A stretch of 64,000 nt of DNA from Paralithodes platypus (GCA_032716605.1 CM064552.1:1330783-1394782), one strand, 5' to 3'. Numbered from the stretch's first letter, positions 34,429 through 46,130 are shown. Numbers and translations: made by a program. The notes: generated by a model from the letters alone, not told the origin.

Positions 34429-35225
34429 GTAAGTCCAACGATCTCTATAAACAACTGGATGGTTCATTACTCATCATTTGAAGCAGAGCTGCAGATGACT
34501 CAACGACTCCTTTGCTCATTGAAAATGCATAGGAGGGCCAACTAAATTTGAAACTGGTAGGATAATATAATGCAATAAAGGACAAGTTTAAGGGTGTATG
34601 CGAATAATTTTATCTGTAATTAAATGGTTAGTCAACACAATCAATAATCATATTTATACCACTCCAAAATGCGGACAATAAACACGGAACTCTACCGGCC
34701 CAGACGAGGCAGATCCCTTTTACACGCAACTAATATAATTCATATGAGCAGTGAGTCCTTTTAAATAGTCTGAAATGCCATTGGGCCTATATGATAATCA
34801 TAAAGGTGGAAAATATTGCCACGTAAATATAATGGTCTGAACGGTCCAACCTACCTACCTATGTGATCTATGTGGAGTTCGCCACTCTTTCTAGTGGCAC
34901 CGAGGAGCGCACCGCCCTTCGTTGTTTTTTGAAAATTGGTGCAGCAGACTGTTCGAAGGGGCGGAGCGCTCCCCTGCGAAGATGGGCTCGTCTGGCACTT
35001 TTTGTAGTTCGACATCGAGGGCTCTCTTGAAGCTGTCTAACGAGACGCCTCGCATGTCATGGCAGAAAAACGACCCATCTCCCTTTAACCCCGGTAAATA
35101 TATCGTCCATGTGCCCAGTTCATAATATACAACTAGGCTTGAACTATGGGTTTTATATGCAAATGTAACTACCCAAATTAATTTATGCATGTAATTTGTT
35201 ATGCATTGACGGTTGCTATAATTTA
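34429..35225. other. Intron 2 start, unassigned
   Basis: Part of 34880-35090 contains GAGCGC-rich inverted motifs and ends in a TTAA-MITE-like end (AAAAACGACCCATCTCCC). No gene supported. Confidence 0.45.
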
Positions 35226-35230
35226 TCGCT

Positions 35231-35335
35231 CAACCCTTTCTGTACGGCCACTCATTTTATAAACTCCATTCGGGCTTTATATTGACGATTTTTTCAGATT
35301 AGGATGGACATGTGGCATCCAAAAGTTCAAGAGGA
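35231..35335. mobile_element. Half piggyBac-like MITE
   Basis: AACCCTTTCTGTACGGCC start and ATTGACGATTTTTTCAG interior; right half absent. Confidence 0.45.
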
Positions 35336-35424
35336 GATTTCCATTAGTTTATTTATTTATTAATATATTATTATTATTTATATTATTATTATTATTATAT
35401 ATATTTTGTTTACATTCCTCCATA

Positions 35425-35615
35425 GACCTCCATCAACCTTAGAAAAATATCCCCATATGCCATTTTTTGGTACAAGAAAAGCTCTGACCAAAGGCTGGTT
35501 CATCCTAAATAGCAGGCTCGTGCTATCGCTCGCCACGAAAAATTAGACCCTTAACTGTCATGATAGGTCTTAAATTTGACAAAGATATTGGGTGTAAGGT
35601 CTTACAATCACCATA
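35425..35615 (-). mobile_element. TTAA-GGGG MITE fragment, reversed
   Basis: Family blocks in reverse order (GACCTCCATCAACCTTAG, GCTATCGCTCGCCACG, ATAGGTCTTAAATTTGAC), truncated by a TA array. Confidence 0.5.
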
Positions 35616-35616
35616 C

Positions 35617-35666
35617 TAGTATATATATATATACTGTGTATATACAGTATACTGTATATATATATA

Positions 35667-35731
<65 letters not shown>
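35617..35731. repeat. TA microsatellite
   Basis: TA runs with CTGTATA interruptions. Confidence 0.9.
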
Positions 35732-35732
<1 letters not shown>

Positions 35733-35739
35733 TTGGGAG

Positions 35740-36377
35740 TAAATCAAGGTATGGGCTGTCTATCTTGGAGAGGGGGGGTGGCCTCTGTCCTATTCTGGCA
35801 CCACCTTAACACCTAAAGAGCGGCCTAGGCGGTAAATAATATGTAGCCACCAGCGGGGTGTTTTTACCCAAAATAGGGCTGTTTACGTGATAATTTTCAT
35901 GCCTAAATAAGACCCAGAGCGTAAAACAAGTATCTGTCCCTGAAAGGGCATAAACAGAGCTTTCCAATGACACCACAACGATCCTTGTATGACCGCTAGT
36001 TTTCTTGCAACAACCGCACAACACGAGTGCAAAAACCATGTAATTCGGTACTTTCCCCATACATTTCACTATGTAGCGAGTGTGAGAGGGTGGAGGAGGG
36101 TGGGATTCATGTCAGTTGGTCCGCCGCGGTGGTCTGGAGCAGTCATACGCTCGCTACTCTCAGCAACATTATGTGCTGAAATTGCCACACGACCTATGTC
36201 GCGCGCCGCCACATAATCCAAATTTATTTCACTCGACTTATGTTGCGCGTCGCCAGTTAAGGGTTAATATGCATGCCAAATATGGGCTCCCCATCTAGAA
36301 AACTGAGAGAGTAGTTCGTGAACAAACGAACAGACTGACTCGCAGAAAGTGCCCTTTATATAGTAGATATACAGTAC

Positions 36378-36409
<32 letters not shown>

Positions 36410-36410
36410 T
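35740..36410. other. Unassigned intronic DNA
   Basis: Moderately GC-rich (36060-36250), TA tract at 36350-36405; no convincing reading frame. Confidence 0.45.
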
Positions 36411-36414
36411 ACAT

Positions 36415-36720
36415 AGTATCGGTCTGAACAAATTATCACTAATAATTACAAGTTTGAGAAATGGACAGTTAAACACACTGTTGTAGTTTTGTCTTTTAAT
36501 CCCAAAGCAAAGCCAATATTTACAGATTAAGTGTAGCACTTTGTTTAATCTGAAAATACAAATCACTGCAGAGAAAAATACGAGATGCTTATATGGTAAC
36601 AACTCGCTCTGGAGAGAAAGAAATAGGCAGGCAGTCTCCCGTGACTGGCTGCTGATATCTACCGGCTTCTCCGTAGCAAGGAGCTGCTGACCCGGGATGA
36701 CCACGTCTCGACCTCATGGC
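36415..36720. repeat. Dispersed repeat, copy 1
   Basis: Shares TCGGTCTGAACAAATTATCA, GGACAGTTAAACACACTGTTG and GGCTGCTGATATCT blocks with 42250-42730. Family not recognised. Confidence 0.65.
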
Positions 36721-36724
36721 GCAG

Positions 36725-37764
36725 TTCACATTTCTCAACTTTTCTTCCGTTTGGACACTGTCGACAATACCGTCATTCTGACGTCTCTCCGCCACCATCG
36801 AAGAAGTTAAAATTTCATGTGCGTCGGAAAGACTTAAGTACATTTTTTTTTTTTGTTAAAGTACAAAATTGCCACACTCATTCTAAACTCACTTAGTTGG
36901 GCTACTTTTTTTACAGATTTAAAATATGTTTGTAGTTAAGAACATTTATAAAACAATGAAGGAACCCAAGTTAAATTACGGTAGCAAACATAACCATCAA
37001 AAGAGGCTATTATATTATATGCATAAACTTGTAGATGTAGGACATTTTTTGTTCAGTCGTTCTGACAAATTGCACAGCCATCAAATTACATAATGCATAC
37101 AACTTTGACTTCACAAAATGGATAGTATCAAACAAATGTTCCGCTGTGATCTGGGCTATACTCGACACGGCTGGGCAATTAAACCTTGGCAATACTGCAA
37201 ACTCGTCCAATAACGTGGCCTTCGCGGAGACGGCTGGAAGGTGATTGTTTTTCTTTAATTTACGTAAGTATGCACTATACGTACATTCAATGAGTATCTA
37301 AACAAATATAATGCGTGTTCTATTGATTAGGGACAAAATAAGTAAAGTAAAGTAATAAAGTAAATGCAGTATCATGTCTTCCGGCAATTAAATCCAATTC
37401 AACTTTCGTGGAGGCAAGCGTGGAGGCAGCTCCAAGGCCGAAAGCGAGCCTGACGGAACCCCAAGAATCCTTGGATCACACCTAGCGGAGCCTTGGTGGG
37501 AAAGGAGTGAATTTCGATCACATGACATTGGTTTAAACGGAGGTACAGAGGGAGATATTAGAACCACGTTTAAACTCGTGGGATCAGACACGAGTCAGCA
37601 CTATTGAAAACACAGTCATCTATAATAGCTGTCCCCCCTCTTTAGGAGGCGCTCATTCAAACATAATAAATTAATGTACCCTTGCTGGAGTACACTTAGA
37701 ATGTTATATTCCTATAGTTAATTATGATAAAAGGTTACAAAGAATGTAGTATACATTTATTATA
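36725..37764. other. Unassigned intronic DNA
   Basis: No recognisable gene or repeat. Confidence 0.45.
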
Positions 37765-37985
37765 ATGTACACTTGGTTAAAGAATTATCTGCACCCCTAC
37801 GCTGATTATCTGGTGTGTACAGCTCGGTAGGGTTGGAATCTCTGCCTGCAACTATATCCATCCAAGACGAGGATCATCTCTGATACATGGATATTGCTGC
37901 AGGCAGAAGTGCCAACCCTACCGAGCTGTACACACCAAATGATCAGCGTAGAGGTGCAGATAATTCTTTGACCAAGTGTTCATCC
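37765..37985. mobile_element. Foldback element, ~90-bp arms
   Basis: Left arm ACACTTGGTTAAAGAATTAT...GTGTGTACAGCTCGGTAGGG, right arm its inverse with few changes, loop of about 35 bp. Likely a hairpin MITE. Confidence 0.8.
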
Positions 37986-38799
37986 GTGTGTTATTATATA
38001 ATTATATATGTGCTTAGGGGATGCCAGATAAATTAACCCAAGAACCTACCACTACCCTGTTCCCAGTGTGTAGCAATGCCATAACAGAGTGAGGCTAGGT
38101 ACCAGAGACCAATCATATGTTAGCGTCAGCAATTACCACCTTCGATTTGTGTCGACGAGTGTGAACCAGAGACGACAGAGACAGGAGACCAAGACAATGA
38201 CAGTGACCGCTAGAGTGGGGGTTAGTAATGAAGAACAAAAAGCTTCAGGGCTCACTAGAGTTCATGAGAGTTAGTTTGGGGAACTAGTGATGAGGTCCGT
38301 GAGATTGCCTGTGAAAGGAAGATCAAAAGGGATGAACTTGGAAGTGAGGTTAGTAATCAATGTAATGTGCTGCTGAGAAGGGATTGTATGGATTAGTGAA
38401 CTCTGAACCTCACAATGGTCAGGGACCTGGTACATCCCTTGAGCATACAGGACATCTATCCTACTGAAATAAACTAATGAGACTTGGGTTTTGGTGGGAA
38501 GTAGAAGAAGTAAACGTCTAGCAAATGCTTGTGAAACACAGGACGCTGAGGAGCAGCTGCGTATGAACAGTCCATAAGGTAACTCGAGTCCTGGGTAGTT
38601 GTTGAAGTCAAGGTAATTTCACATTTATCCTGGTCTGTTGACATGAAGAAGACAAAGGCAGGACACACATACAACTAGAGATAAGAAGACGTACATGCTA
38701 GCCTCCTTATTGCAGAGAGCAGTAGAACAAATGTGAGAAAACCAAGATTTGTTTTGCATTAGATTGAGAGTAAGAAAATGGAATGTATGCCTCTATGTC
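37986..38799. other. Unassigned intronic DNA
   Basis: No confident feature. Some of it may be the degraded downstream part of the minus-strand LINE at 38800-39665. Confidence 0.4.
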
Positions 38800-39665
38800 T
38801 GAGATGATCACCTCAGTGATGCGTTCAACGCACTCTGAGTCTTCCCGGCCACCGGGCCACGGAAAAAAATATCATTCAATGGGAAATCTAAGAAGTACTG
38901 CCGAAGAGCCTCCCAGTCGGCAGTGCCAGAATGCCACAAGAGCCATCGGCTGGGTGGCTTGGATGGCCGCACCGAAGAGATAGGACAGGTAACAGATATA
39001 AGGTTATGATCGAAGGAGCCCAACGAAGAGAAAACATTTACAGTGCAAGCAGAAGGAATAGAGGTTAGAATATGGTAGGGATGTTGGGTCGATCTCCAAC
39101 TCGGTCAGGGATAAGAGTAGGGTGCTGAAATAACTGCTCTAGGTAATTTAGGATAGAAAATATGAAAGTTTGTATCAGGTTGGTCATAGAAATGAGAGGA
39201 GAGCCATTGGCAGTGGTGAACACTGAAATAACTCAAGATGGTGATTTCGGTGAAGGGAGAGATGGAAAGAATGTGTTCCACTTTAGAAGTGAGATTATCA
39301 AAGCATGTTGGATATTCAGTAGAATTAGGGGAGAGATGAATAATACAGACTTATTTAGTTTTAGAGCGACATGATAGCTTAAGCCAGAGAGTTATGAATT
39401 AATTAGTTAAACTTGGGAACATGAGAGCAAGTAAGATTGTTGCTCACATACCCACTTCCACCTTTGGCTTGAAACTGAGGATAAAAATAGTAGGAGGATA
39501 CAGAAAAGGGTCTGCTGTCACTTGCCTCAGACAACTGAGTTTCAGTGAGGAAAAGAAGATCAGGTTTGTAGAGGAGAGTTGATGTGCCACAGAGTAAAAA
39601 GATAGGAAAGGCCACGAATGTTGCAGAAGTTGATAGTCAGGGATCCAGTACTTTTTAAGCACCAA
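38800..39665 (-). pseudogene. LINE endonuclease domain, degraded
   Basis: On the minus strand, first YKPDLLFLTETQLSEA and PFSVSSYYFYPQF, then pieces IIHLSPNSTEYPTCFDNLT, a decayed GDFNVHH-like block, and LGSFDHNLISVTCPISS with the SDHN-type motif (SFDHN here). Order and spacing match an AP-endonuclease of a non-LTR element. Many stops; no reverse transcriptase found next to it. Confidence 0.75.
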
Positions 39666-39954
39666 GTTGGTTGCAAGTCCGTGAATGTGAAAGAAGTTGC
39701 ACCAAGGGGTTGAAGGGGTAGACCAAGAAAGACGTGGGGTCAGACCGTACAGTCTAAATTAAAAGAAAAAAACTGATAAGTGAGGCAGCTCTGAACAGGG
39801 CTGCCTGGTTCTCCACCATTATAACATGGAACTGGAACCGCAGTTTGTGTGGACCACTCAGTCTTTAAATTTATGTATGTATGTATGCAGGCTAGGACTT
39901 TCCTTGGGCATTCCACTGGGCTTTTCCATCCTGGTGAGATGTTCCACCAGAGTC

Positions 39955-40748
39955 TTATGACTTTCTATAGCTCTCAGGAAGTAGATGCGGGTGACGTTTC
40001 CAGCACCTATCGCTGGTATGACCTTTCTTATTACAATTGTCACACACAGAGGGATTCTTTTGGGCAGCAGCCTTGGAGGTCTTTGTAATTGTTCCCGTTA
40101 CTGGGTTAATGAAATCCTTAGGTACAATGGTTAGCATTGTACCTAAGGCATATTAGAATTCACTTTGGAGACGTGTGCCTTGAAGTTGTGCGTTGGTTTG
40201 AATTCATCCTTGACCATCTCCTGCCGCACATTAGGTGCAAGTGAGAGAGTGCACACCAGATACTCCATAAATTTCATGAAGTTTGCAACTGACATTTGAC
40301 CTTGGTCGAACCACTCTGAGGTGAGGAAAGTCTTCTTTGCATCGTCTAAGACATCTGCAGCATCAACTTGTGCCATAAAAGTGTCGCGAGACCCGATGAC
40401 AGTATCTTGCTTTAGGGCCATTCTGTTCACAAACCCCAATGGTCCGCCTTGACTGCCTTCACCGAAAAACTCATTGAGGCTCTCCCTCCACTCCTCATAG
40501 TTCTTTGTCTGAAACATGCGCGCTGGTTGTGCTAGATCAGGTTCACTTCCAGATTGCAGAAATCCCCTGACAAATCTGATTTTGCCTTCGTCAGTGGTGA
40601 TCTTATAGAAACCCATTAGACCTTCAATTACGCGAAGAAAAGAAAGAACACCTCCTGGGTAGTTAGGACAGTCCTTCCCAGAAAATGGGGCAGTTGTGCA
40701 TCCAGGGTTAGAGAGCATAATAAGGGGCGTAGGAGCTACGCGAGACAT
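39955..40748 (-). pseudogene. Retrotransposon Gag-like protein fragment
   Basis: On the minus strand a 201-codon frame (40748-40143) with a capsid-like mixture (LSFLRVIEGLMGFYKIT, EEWRESLNEFFGEG, FVNRMALKQD) ends in TAG. A second frame (40137-39955) has KNPSVCDNCNKKGHTSDRCW, a CCHC zinc knuckle. Together they look like Gag with its nucleocapsid finger. A perfect 14-bp inverted repeat with a 5-base spacer (40116-40148) lies at the break. I see no protease, integrase or LTRs nearby, so it is a remnant. Confidence 0.65.
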
Positions 40749-40759
40749 TTTGACTGTTG

Positions 40760-42245
40760 TGTGAGGAAAGATGTTCCCAGAACGATGTGTACAAAAATTA
40801 TAGAAAAGATATCGGGTTGGCCCAATGTATCCCTGAATGGTTCAGAAAGTTGTGAAGAGATTTCTGTTATCCCTGAAATGATGTCAGTCTGGGTCTGTGA
40901 GTCTGTTTATTTAGAGTCGAAGTCAGTCCCTAAGTCTGTTTCAAACTTCTGCTCCTCAGATTCAGTTTCATCAGACGAGAGTAGCTCTTCGTCCGATTCT
41001 TTATCAGAACTAAATAAGTTACGGTAGCCTATAGGCCTATGTCACAAGTTATTTGGATCACTACGAAGTTAGAAAATAAGTGAGATCGTTATTTAGCCGA
41101 ACATATTGAGGTTAGTAAGAGTAGATAGAATAGGAATAGGAAAATACCGATGGGTGAACGTATTTCAGAAAAAACGGAAATTATAGCTAAAGAGAATTTG
41201 TGATTCACACTTTATAATAATATAATTATCTAGGATTTATATTATTTAATACAATAAAATATACACAAATACTTTACTGTAGTACTGGCAATAATATACT
41301 TGAATGCACTGGCAAAAATAAACTTGATTGGCTGGAGTTTATATTTTAAGAAGTATTTACTTCAAGCTTTAGTACCTGTGGTCATTATTAGGGTTACTAT
41401 GGATCGATTGTAAAACTATTATCTCAAAGTTACACTATACAGTACAGTAAGCTATACTCTCGAAGTAATCATTGGTGTCACTCTTAAATATAAGGTACTA
41501 ATATTGGTTATTGCTAGTGCTTGTGCGTGTATGTTAAATAATTTGTATTATTAAGTTAATTTTTTGGTGTGTTCCTTACTAACCTAAACAAAAATATTGC
41601 TTGAAGTTCTTGGAGATGACCTCAGAGATCTAGAAACTCCGTTAGGTATGGGAATGTTGATGGACGCTCTAGTAGATCTGCACCTTGGGATACCTGTACA
41701 ACTGCGACAGAAACGATGAAAGGGACAGTCAACCCCGGGATTGTGTACCCGAGATTTGGAGTGGCGATCCCTTAGACTTATATCTACTCAGCTAGAGAGA
41801 AAGATCAGGCGTCTGGTGGTTGCTGTGGCGATGACGGCACGGCCTGACCCCGCCCTGGTTCCACTCACTCGATGACGTGTTGAGGACGAATGTTGGAGAA
41901 GGATGGTGAAGGAAGTGTTGGAGGGAGTGGTGGAGTATGGAACCTTCCACACGGCTTGTTATCGTCAACGCAGCGACCTTTTCACCTTGCGAGGCAGCCA
42001 CTGTACTTTATGCACACCACTTCACTCTCGATGTTACTGTTCTGCAACTCAGTTGACTATCACTCGTGATAATTATTATAATGGCCTCACTTGGTGGATT
42101 TTCTGAAATAAGAGTGGTTTCAGGAACAAAACCTTTATATCGGTTGAACTCTTATATAAACAAAAATAATCAGTTTCTTCGGAGTGTTTTTATTTCGATT
42201 TGTTTTCTGTGTTATATCTTATCCCAATTACTGCTGACCACTTAG
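40760..42245. other. Unassigned intronic DNA
   Basis: Includes a serine/acidic-rich frame (40761-41027, plus strand) opposite the Gag remnant that I consider chance. No gene supported. Confidence 0.45.
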
Positions 42246-42249
42246 TGTA

Positions 42250-42730
42250 AATCGGTCTGGCCAAATTATCACGAAGTAATTAAAAGTTTGAGTAATGGCC
42301 AGTTAAACGCACTGTTGTAGTTTTGTCTTTCAAAACCAATATTTCCGATTAAGTATAGCACTTTGTTTAATCTGAAATAAAAACAAAAATCACTGCTGAT
42401 AAATATAGGAAATGCTTATCGTAACGGAGATTAATTTTTCTACTCTGACATCTTACTTTAACCTTTAATATCCAACCTGGGTTGGATAAAGAACTGGTAT
42501 TCTCACCATAATCCCAGCCCTCACTTCTGGGGAACTGAACTTGGGACGTATAATAAATATATATATATATATGATATCAGTGAGAATTCTACCTCCGTTA
42601 CTTAGTATGGTAATGCCTGGTTGTGGAGAGAGATAATGGGCACTTCTCCTGGCACTGGCTGGCAGTGGCTGCTGATATCTGAGCGGCTTCTTCGTGTTAC
42701 CGTGTACTGTACAGGGCCTTGGGTGGCCAC
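42250..42730. repeat. Dispersed repeat, copy 2
   Basis: Related to 36415-36720 with an extra ~170-bp segment holding a TA tract (42550-42571). Confidence 0.6.
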
Positions 42731-42746
42731 GCCTACCCCTCCTCAC

Positions 42747-42968
42747 TGAAGCCGGTATCACACGAGAGCTTTTACAGTCAACATTCGATAATCAACATTT
42801 CTCTGGTAACATTTCTGGAATATTTGTCACTGTTATCGGAAACTAGACTGATGATAGATTCTATGAATTTAGGTAACCAAATTATTGTAAATGTTGACCT
42901 CATAAGCTGGCAGACCAGTGTTGAGGATAAATGTTGAGGGACAAAGTGCTCGTGTGATACCGGCTTTA
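42747..42968. mobile_element. MITE with ~27-bp TIRs
   Basis: Left GAAGCCGGTATCACACGAGA and right TCGTGTGATACCGGCTTTAC are inverted repeats; ~220 bp between outer ends. Superfamily not certain (hAT-like guess). Confidence 0.75.
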
Positions 42969-43044
42969 CACCGTGGGACCAGACACAAGTCAGCACTATT
43001 GGGAGCACAGCCATTTATAGGAGGCACTCTTTCAATTATAATAC

Positions 43045-43495
43045 ACTAGCAGGGGTACCCGGCGTTGCCCGGGTTTAAATTCTACCATAATCACCATCAC
43101 TACTACTACCATAATCACCATCATCAATCACTACTACCACAATCATCACAATACTACTACTGCCGTAATCACCGGCCTCGACCTCCCTGTGCCTCATTAA
43201 ACGGCGACCTCGATTTTGGCCGCTAAATGACCTCCGATTTTGGATCTGACCTCATCCGTACCCCCATTTTGGGGGGCTGCGAACAACTTTCGTTCCATAC
43301 ACCTTTTCGATCGGAGGCCTCCTTCTGCCCCAAACGGCCATTTTTGTAATTTTTATTTTTCAATTTCGGCCTCGAAACGACCTCCGATCGTGGCCTCGCC
43401 CCCTCTATGACCTGACCCAGGTCAATTGACACCCACATGCAAAGTTTCAGCTCCCCAGGTCCAAAACTGAGGCCGCCTATTAAGAACACACATAC
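43045..43495 (+). mobile_element. Non-LTR element 3' fragment
   Basis: Begins with GTACCCGGCGTTGCCCGGGT, a motif I know only as a common invertebrate repeat end. Then purine-poor GACCTC-rich sequence and CATGCAAAGTTTCAGCTCCC, and finally a CA-rich tail. It has the look of a LINE/SINE 3' end with simple-repeat tail. Confidence 0.5.
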
Positions 43496-43504
43496 ACACA
43501 CACA

Positions 43505-43821
43505 CGGTCACGGTGGCCGAGCGCGCTTAGTACTCTGTATTGGGAGCGCTAGCTCTGGTGTCGGGGGTTCAATCCCAGGCGCCGGCAGGGGAAGTTCTCT
43601 CAAAAACTTTCCCTGGCCGTGAAGGCAAGATCTGGGCGGATCGTCTCGGGGGACCCACAAAGTCTCCTGCCCACGTCCTACTCCCTTGGGAGTATGTAGG
43701 CGCTCTCGTTAGCTGCCAGGATCAGTCTGTTGATCCATTAGGATAAGATCTAGGTTAAGTCTGTGTATTTTCAGCCCCATTGGCTGCCGGCTTGAAATAA
43801 ACCGATTATTATTATTAGTAT

Positions 43822-43830
<9 letters not shown>
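43505..43830 (+). mobile_element. tRNA-derived SINE
   Basis: GGTCACGGTGGCCGAGCGCG (A box region) and GGGGGTTCAATCCCAGG (B box) about 50 bases apart, resembling a class II tRNA head. The body ends in AATAAACCG(ATT)n. Inserted next to a CA array. Confidence 0.8.

Positions 43831-43856
<26 letters not shown>
43827..43856. repeat. CA microsatellite
   Basis: (AC)n after the SINE tail. Confidence 0.9.
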
Positions 43857-43858
<2 letters not shown>

Positions 43859-43894
43859 ATCGAAAATATTATATAGATGAGTGTATACCCCCAA

Positions 43895-44120
43895 GAGTGA
43901 AACGTTACTCTCAGACTTTCTTCTATTCAACAGCTGAGCTCTGGAAGTCTCTCCCAGAATCAGTCTTTCACTCTTCCTATGACTTAAATTGCTTTAAACC
44001 CCGTGTGTCCAGGCATTTTGGCTCGAACGTCCCTTGATTTTGGCCCTTTCACTCTTTCAACTCTGGGGGAGGCACTCGCTACAGGCAGTTCTGCCTTTTG
44101 CCTCCCTCACTCACATAGGA
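43895..44120 (+). mobile_element. LINE 3' fragment
   Basis: Best of the family: AGCTCTGGAAGTCTCTCCCA region encodes an ORF2 C-terminus, then CCTCACTCACATAGGAAAAC at the end. Confidence 0.65.
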
Positions 44121-44269
44121 AAACAAAAATATTTGCCGAGCTTAGCTCACATTTGCTCAACAAGACCATCCAAGATTAACAAGTAGAAATCGTAAGGATT
44201 TTTTAAATAACATTGGTGGGCCCTGGTAAGATGTTTAGGAGTGTCCGCGCTATGCCCCATATCTAGCCA

Positions 44270-44486
44270 TTAATACAACGATTCGGAATATATATATCAA
44301 ACATGTGCTGTGTGTTTTGGTTAGGTGACTTACAGTATAGGCCTAATCCCATACAATCGGTTGACATGGAGACTGCTGGGATTAATCTGAAGCGAGAATA
44401 TAATTTACGAAGTCCACACATGAGTAAGGAGTAACTATTCCTTGTTCCAAATAAGTTGGCCAAAACTCTTTGACATAAACCTCTAT
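44270..44486 (+). repeat. Old repeat, left part, interrupted
   Basis: Its right end (CTCTATAACTCACAAACGA) continues after the retroposon at 44905; an uninterrupted relative of the junction lies at 50700-50860. Confidence 0.5.
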
Positions 44487-44499
44487 AACTCACAAACGA

Positions 44500-44904
44500 T
44501 GGTGATGGGCTGGTCTATCAGAGTGAGAACTGAGCGATCTCTGCCATACCCATAGCTTACTCTGACTGTTCCTTTAACTTATATATTTTCTAGATCTCAA
44601 GTGACGGCGTCTTTTCCGTGGATTGACCTCCCAATCTACCAAGATTGGAAGCCAAAGCGTCACATTTTTCCCTTGCCCCTCAACTTTCTCTTCATAATTG
44701 CTGAGGGGCACGGGGCCCTGGGTGGGGCTTTGGTTTCCCGGGTGTTTCTGCGCCCTCCTCAGCTCCCCGCCATGGAGTGGCTACGGTCACCCAGGCTTTG
44801 TTGTGGTCGGCGGGGAGGGTTCTGTGGGGGCGCTCGGTTGTGGCCTTGGAATTGCCCGGGGCCTTGGGGCTGTTCGGCCAGGCAGCTTGGGGAACAACAA
44901 CAAC
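44500..44904 (+). mobile_element. (AAC)n-tailed retroposon, 5'-truncated
   Basis: Starts TGGTGATGGGCTGGTCTATC and ends in (AAC)n. Flanked by a 13-bp direct repeat AACTCACAAACGA (44487-44499; 44905-44917), a target-site duplication. Longer relative at 55769-56311. No coding capacity; the 96- to 106-codon frames here are not genes. Confidence 0.8.
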
Positions 44905-45169
44905 AACTCACAAACGACTAGAGTAATAGAGATAATATTTCTAGTATTAGGGAAGAGTCAGCCAGGGAATAGGTGAGGAAATTTACCGCCCATTTACTCT
45001 AGCCCATTTTGCGTTCCAGAGGTTTGAAGTTAGGATTTCTGGCCTACCAATTAAGACCATGAGTAACTAGAACCTGATGTAACCTCCAAAACACACCATT
45101 GAAGTTAGTAATTGTATGAAGGGGTGGTGGAGGGTGTTGTGTTCAAGCCATATCCTCCACTTGCTGGGG

Positions 45170-45430
45170 GGAGAGCGAGAGCGTGTGTGTGTATGCATGC
45201 GTGGGTGTGTATGTATGCATGGGTGTGGCTGTATTTATATTTGTGTGTGCATGTTTGTGTATGTAAGTGTGTATACCGGTATGTATGTATGTGTGTGCAT
45301 GCATGTCGGTGTGTGTACAATATGTAAGCATGGGTGTATCTGTGTGTGTTTGTGTATATGTTTATGTATGAGTGTGTATGTACTGTATGTGTATGTGTGT
45401 GTGTGTGTGTATGTGTGTGGGGGTGGGGTG
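45170..45430. repeat. TG-rich low-complexity region
   Basis: Variable GTGTGTATG repeats ending in a G-run; no gene. Confidence 0.9.
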
Positions 45431-45657
45431 GGGGGTTACAGTAAGATAATTTGTTCCTAGCGTGAAGACTGGTACAGGAAGGCCACTAAATATAGAACAA
45501 TCCTTCATCTATATTTGTGGCTTTGGTTAATATAGTACCGTACTGAGAGCAATTCCAGTCTGGCAGTATAATTTTATGTATATCTAACAATCTATCTATA
45601 TGTCTAATTATCTACCTAACTAGCTATCTATCTATATACATTTCTCCATATTAGTAT

Positions 45658-45700
45658 AGTGTGACTTGGACATCGTAACAGTGGGTCCCATAACGCACAC
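45658..45700 (+). pseudogene. Ghost of Dpr exon 3, partial (first)
   Basis: GTGTGACTTGGACATCG and TAACAGTGGGTCCCAT match the middle of exon 3, then run into CA repeats. No acceptor seen. Confidence 0.6.
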
Positions 45701-45795
45701 GCGCACACACAGACACACACATACATGCACACGCACACTCACACTCGTAGTATGTTTGTGTATAATATTAATCTCTCTATAATATATCCAACTAG

Positions 45796-45848
45796 GTTAC
45801 GTGGATGCGAGGAAGATACCTACACAATCTAACAATGAGTCCAGTAAA
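45796..45848 (+). pseudogene. Ghost of Dpr exon 3 (second)
   Basis: Has the acceptor CCAACTAG and reads VTWMRGRYLHNLTMSPV, matching exon 3. It then dissolves into CA repeats, losing the exon end and donor. Confidence 0.8.
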
Positions 45849-45916
45849 ACACACACACAACACACACACAATGTATGTTTCTGTGTATGTATTAATCTCT
45901 CAATATATCCAACTAG

Positions 45917-45970
45917 GTAACGTGGATGGGAGGGAGAGACCTTCATATCCTAATTTCCATTACATATGCA
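45917..45970 (+). pseudogene. Ghost of Dpr exon 3 (third)
   Basis: Acceptor CCAACTAG, then VTWMGGRDLHILISITY and CA-rich sequence. No donor. Confidence 0.8.
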
Positions 45971-46048
45971 CACACGCGCACACTCTCTTTTTGTATGTTT
46001 GTTAATATATTTATATTTATGTATTAATATATCAATATATCCACCTAG

Positions 46049-46130
46049 GTAACATGGATGAGACGGCGTGACTTACACATCGTGAGTAGTCGCATCAGTG
46101 GGAAAGGGGCATTACCGTGGGTCCAATTAC
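46049..46130 (+). pseudogene. Ghost of Dpr exon 3 (fourth)
   Basis: Acceptor CCACCTAG, then VTWMRRRDLHIV. About 35 inserted bases follow before GTGGGTCCAATTACA, then a CA array (46130-46154). No donor. Confidence 0.8.

Noticed and set aside
40761..41027. Serine/acidic-rich 88-codon protein
   Set aside because: Opposite strand and next to the Gag remnant, no family resemblance, likely chance.
43507..43585. Functional tRNA gene
   Set aside because: The tRNA-like head is followed by a SINE body and (ATT)n tail, so it is a SINE.
44601..44976. Gly/Arg-rich 90-106 codon frames
   Set aside because: They lie inside the noncoding (AAC)n retroposon and are not preserved in the copy at 56100-56320.
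45796..46130. Mutually exclusive alternative exons of the Dpr gene
   Set aside because: The copies have acceptors but no donors or intact exon ends, so they cannot work as full exons as sequenced; reported as ghosts instead.
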